Below are positions 5,299 to 7,352 of a stretch of DNA of 7,352 nt, piece after piece. The DNA is from Pseudorhodobacter antarcticus (lineage in GTDB: Bacteria; Pseudomonadota; Alphaproteobacteria; Rhodobacterales; Rhodobacteraceae): the NCBI GenBank assembly GCA_945897655.1, contig CAMDHB010000171.1:1-7352 (forward strand), written 5' to 3'. The stretch's first letter is position 1. Every line of letters starts with the position of its first letter. Under the pieces are notes generated by a model that saw nothing but the letters and a program-made list of their open reading frames with translations, was not told the DNA's origin and made no database searches. The translations under genes and the position numbers were made by a program.

Positions 5299-7352
5299 TC
5301 ACTCGGCCGCGGTGCGCATCGTCACGACTTCGCCGTGAATCTCCGGCTCCTCAGCCGGTTTGGCGACCACCACCACGTCCTTGCGCCGCAGCTTGGACTT
5401 GACCCAAGTCCACTGCGCCAACGCCCGCCGCTTGATGACGGTGGGCGCGGTGATCATCACCGGCACCATCACCAGCGTCAGCAGGGTCGAGAACAACAGC
5501 CCCGACACCAGCGCCGCCGACAGATGGGTGAACCACGAGCCTGACAGGCCACCTGCCACAATCTCGCGCCGGATAAAGTCGAACTCGATGTTCAGGGCCA
5601 TCGGGATGACCCCACCCGCCGTCACGATGGCGGTCAGCAGCACGGGCCTGATACGCTGCGCCACGGTCAGAAGCATCGCCTTGACCGGTTCCACCCCGTC
5701 GTCGCGGTTGTAGTGGTTATAGGTGTCGATCAGCACGATGCCGTTTTTCACCACGATCCCCGTCAGCGCCACGATCCCAAGGCCGGTCATGATGGCGCTA
5801 AAGCTCATCCCTGTCAGAACCATGCCCAAAAGCACGCCCGAGATGGACATGATCACGGTCGATAGGGTGACGAACACCTGATAGAAGCTGTTGTATTCGA
5901 TGAGCAGGATCAGGAAGATCAGGAACATCGCGGCTGAAAATGCCTTCATGATGAAGGCGTTTGTCTCATCCGTCTGTTCCGCAGCCCCACCAAACACCAC
6001 GGCCACATCGCCCGGCCAGTCCTGCGCATCGACCCAGGCCTGCACCTCTTTGACCTTGTCGGCGGCCATCAGACCCGGTTCCAGATTGGCGGCCACGTCC
6101 ATCGAATAAAGGCCGTTCTTGCGCGTGATGTTGCCCACCTTGGGCTCCACCGTGCGGGTGATGAAGTTCGACACCGGGATCAGACCTGCCGATGTCACGA
6201 TCCGCATCGAATCCAGCGCGTCCAGACTGCGCTGATCGGCGGGCAGGCGGACGATGATGTCCAACTCCTCGGTCGCGTCAGCCGGGCGGTAAGAGCCCAG
6301 CCGCACGCCATCGGTCACAAGCTGCACATATGGCCCCAGATCGCGGATCGACACGCCGTATTTCGACGCCTCGTTCCGGTCAAAGGCCAGTTTCCATTCA
6401 ATCCCCGGGGCAGGGCGGCCATCCTCGATGTCAATCGCACCGCCCAATTCGTTTTCAATGAAACCGCGCAATTTGGCGACCGAAGGGGCCAGATCGGCAA
6501 GCACGGACGATTCCACCGCCAGGTTGATGGCCTTGCCCGCAGGCGGGCCACCCTCTTCGGCGGCGATCTGAATCTCCAGCCCCGAGATGCTTTTGACCCG
6601 CTCGCGGATTTCGGTGAAAATCTTCTCGGCCGGTTCGCGCTGCGACCAGGGCTGCAGTTGCAACTGCAAATTCCCGATGGTGTTGGGGGGCGAGCCATTG
6701 CCGCCGCCAAAGCCCATGATCACGTCCTGAATACCCGCCACCTGCAAGACCTGATCCTGCACTTCCAGCAGCATGTCGCGAATTTCCACGGGCGAATAGT
6801 TGCCACGTGTCACCACGGAGACCGTGCCAACCTCAGGCTCGGACGCCGGAAACGCCTCCATCCCCGTGGGGTTCTGGATGTAGTAGACAAAGGTAAAGCC
6901 CACAATCGCAAAGCCCGCCACCAGCGTAATCATCGGGCGGTTCATCAGGCGGGCCATCATGCGCACATAAACCCCGATCAGCCCGCGCACCTTCTTGGGG
7001 TCGAACTTGTCGGGGAACATCACCACTTCAGCGGCTTCCTGCGCCTTTTCGTCCTTTTCATGCTTGGCAATCAGCGCGCCGATCACCGGCATGAAGATCA
7101 GCGCCGAAATCAGCGACGCCACCATGACCACGATCACCACGATGGGCAGATAGGACATGAACTTGCCGATGATCCCCGGCCAGAACAGCAGGGGCACAAA
7201 GGCCCCGAGTGTTGTGGCCGTGGCCGAGACGACCGGCACGAACATCTTGCGCGCGGCCATGATGAAGGCCTCGCGGCGCGGCACGCCTTCGGCGAGTTTG
7301 CGTTCGGCATATTCGACAACCACGATGGGGTCGTCCACCAGCACGCCCACCG
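5299..7352 (-). CDS. RND efflux permease subunit, C-terminal two-thirds; N-terminus beyond right edge
   Basis: The reading frame enters from the right edge and ends at TGA 5299-5301, giving 683 full codons. RND permeases are about 1,000-1,100 residues, so roughly 350-400 N-terminal residues are missing. The first visible residues, VGVLVDD, match transmembrane helix 4 of the AcrB family with its paired Asp residues (fragment residues 6-7); the partner Lys of the proton relay is Lys535 in GIVVKNGIVLID. Hydrophobic helices lie around 30-95 and 140-157, a periplasmic porter/docking region about 160-465, then a second membrane bundle about 466-635 and a charged cytoplasmic tail of some 48 residues. 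Such pumps sit in the inner membrane and export substrates by proton antiport with an adaptor and an outer-membrane channel; those genes would lie outside. Substrate unknown. The GTG at 7350 is an internal Val codon, not a start. Confidence 0.93.
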   Translation of the reverse strand, partial: VGVLVDDPIVVVEYAERKLAEGVPRREAFIMAARKMFVPVVSATATTLGAFVPLLFWPGIIGKFMSYLPIVVIVVMVASLISALIFMPVIGALIAKHEKDEKAQEAAEVVMFPDKFDPKKVRGLIGVYVRMMARLMNRPMITLVAGFAIVGFTFVYYIQNPTGMEAFPASEPEVGTVSVVTRGNYSPVEIRDMLLEVQDQVLQVAGIQDVIMGFGGGNGSPPNTIGNLQLQLQPWSQREPAEKIFTEIRERVKSISGLEIQIAAEEGGPPAGKAINLAVESSVLADLAPSVAKLRGFIENELGGAIDIEDGRPAPGIEWKLAFDRNEASKYGVSIRDLGPYVQLVTDGVRLGSYRPADATEELDIIVRLPADQRSLDALDSMRIVTSAGLIPVSNFITRTVEPKVGNITRKNGLYSMDVAANLEPGLMAADKVKEVQAWVDAQDWPGDVAVVFGGAAEQTDETNAFIMKAFSAAMFLIFLILLIEYNSFYQVFVTLSTVIMSISGVLLGMVLTGMSFSAIMTGLGIVALTGIVVKNGIVLIDTYNHYNRDDGVEPVKAMLLTVAQRIRPVLLTAIVTAGGVIPMALNIEFDFIRREIVAGGLSGSWFTHLSAALVSGLLFSTLLTLVMVPVMITAPTVIKRRALAQWTWVKSKLRRKDVVVVAKPAEEPEIHGEVVTMRTAAE

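Noticed and set aside
7348..7350. GTG as the start of the RND gene
   Set aside because: It is the Val of the helix-4 motif VGVLVDD; the frame stays open to the window edge, so the gene is truncated by the window.

Overview
This is a GC-rich (about two-thirds G+C by eye), tightly packed chromosomal window. The codon bias, protein signatures and gene types suggest an alphaproteobacterium, most likely of the Rhodobacteraceae; this is inferred from the sequence, not from a search. It holds four protein-coding genes, two of them cut by the window edges. I see no RNA genes, insertion sequences, CRISPR arrays or phage genes, and no gene-free stretch longer than about 90 bases.

Layout, left to right: (1) minus strand, 1-2842, the first 947 codons of a fused HyuA-HyuB protein of the ATP-dependent 5-oxoprolinase type, running off the left edge. 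(2) A 91-base divergent spacer, 2843-2933, with a clear Shine-Dalgarno for the leftward gene and a plausible promoter for the rightward gene whose predicted transcription start falls on that gene's ATG. (3) Plus strand, 2934-4082, an M24 (creatinase / Xaa-Pro peptidase fold) protein in which all the usual metal-ligand positions are substituted. (4) Minus strand, 4086-5288, a 3-oxoadipyl-CoA thiolase (PcaF), meeting the M24 gene tail to tail with 3 bases between the stops. (5) Minus strand, 5299-7352, the C-terminal two-thirds of an RND efflux permease, running off the right edge and lying 10 bases upstream of the thiolase.

The genes form two functional blocks. The divergent HyuAB/M24 pair looks like a small amide-scavenging module: HyuAB proteins use ATP to open cyclic amides such as 5-oxoproline or hydantoins, and non-metal M24 proteins include creatinase and the ectoine-hydrolase type. 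The actual substrate cannot be read from the sequence. The RND-pcaF pair is probably co-transcribed leftward and places the last step of the beta-ketoadipate (or phenylacetate) pathway directly behind an efflux pump.

I did not find a wholly new system. The items most worth a second look are the ligand-less M24 protein beside an ATP-dependent amidohydrolase, its possible leaderless promoter, and the tight RND-thiolase coupling.
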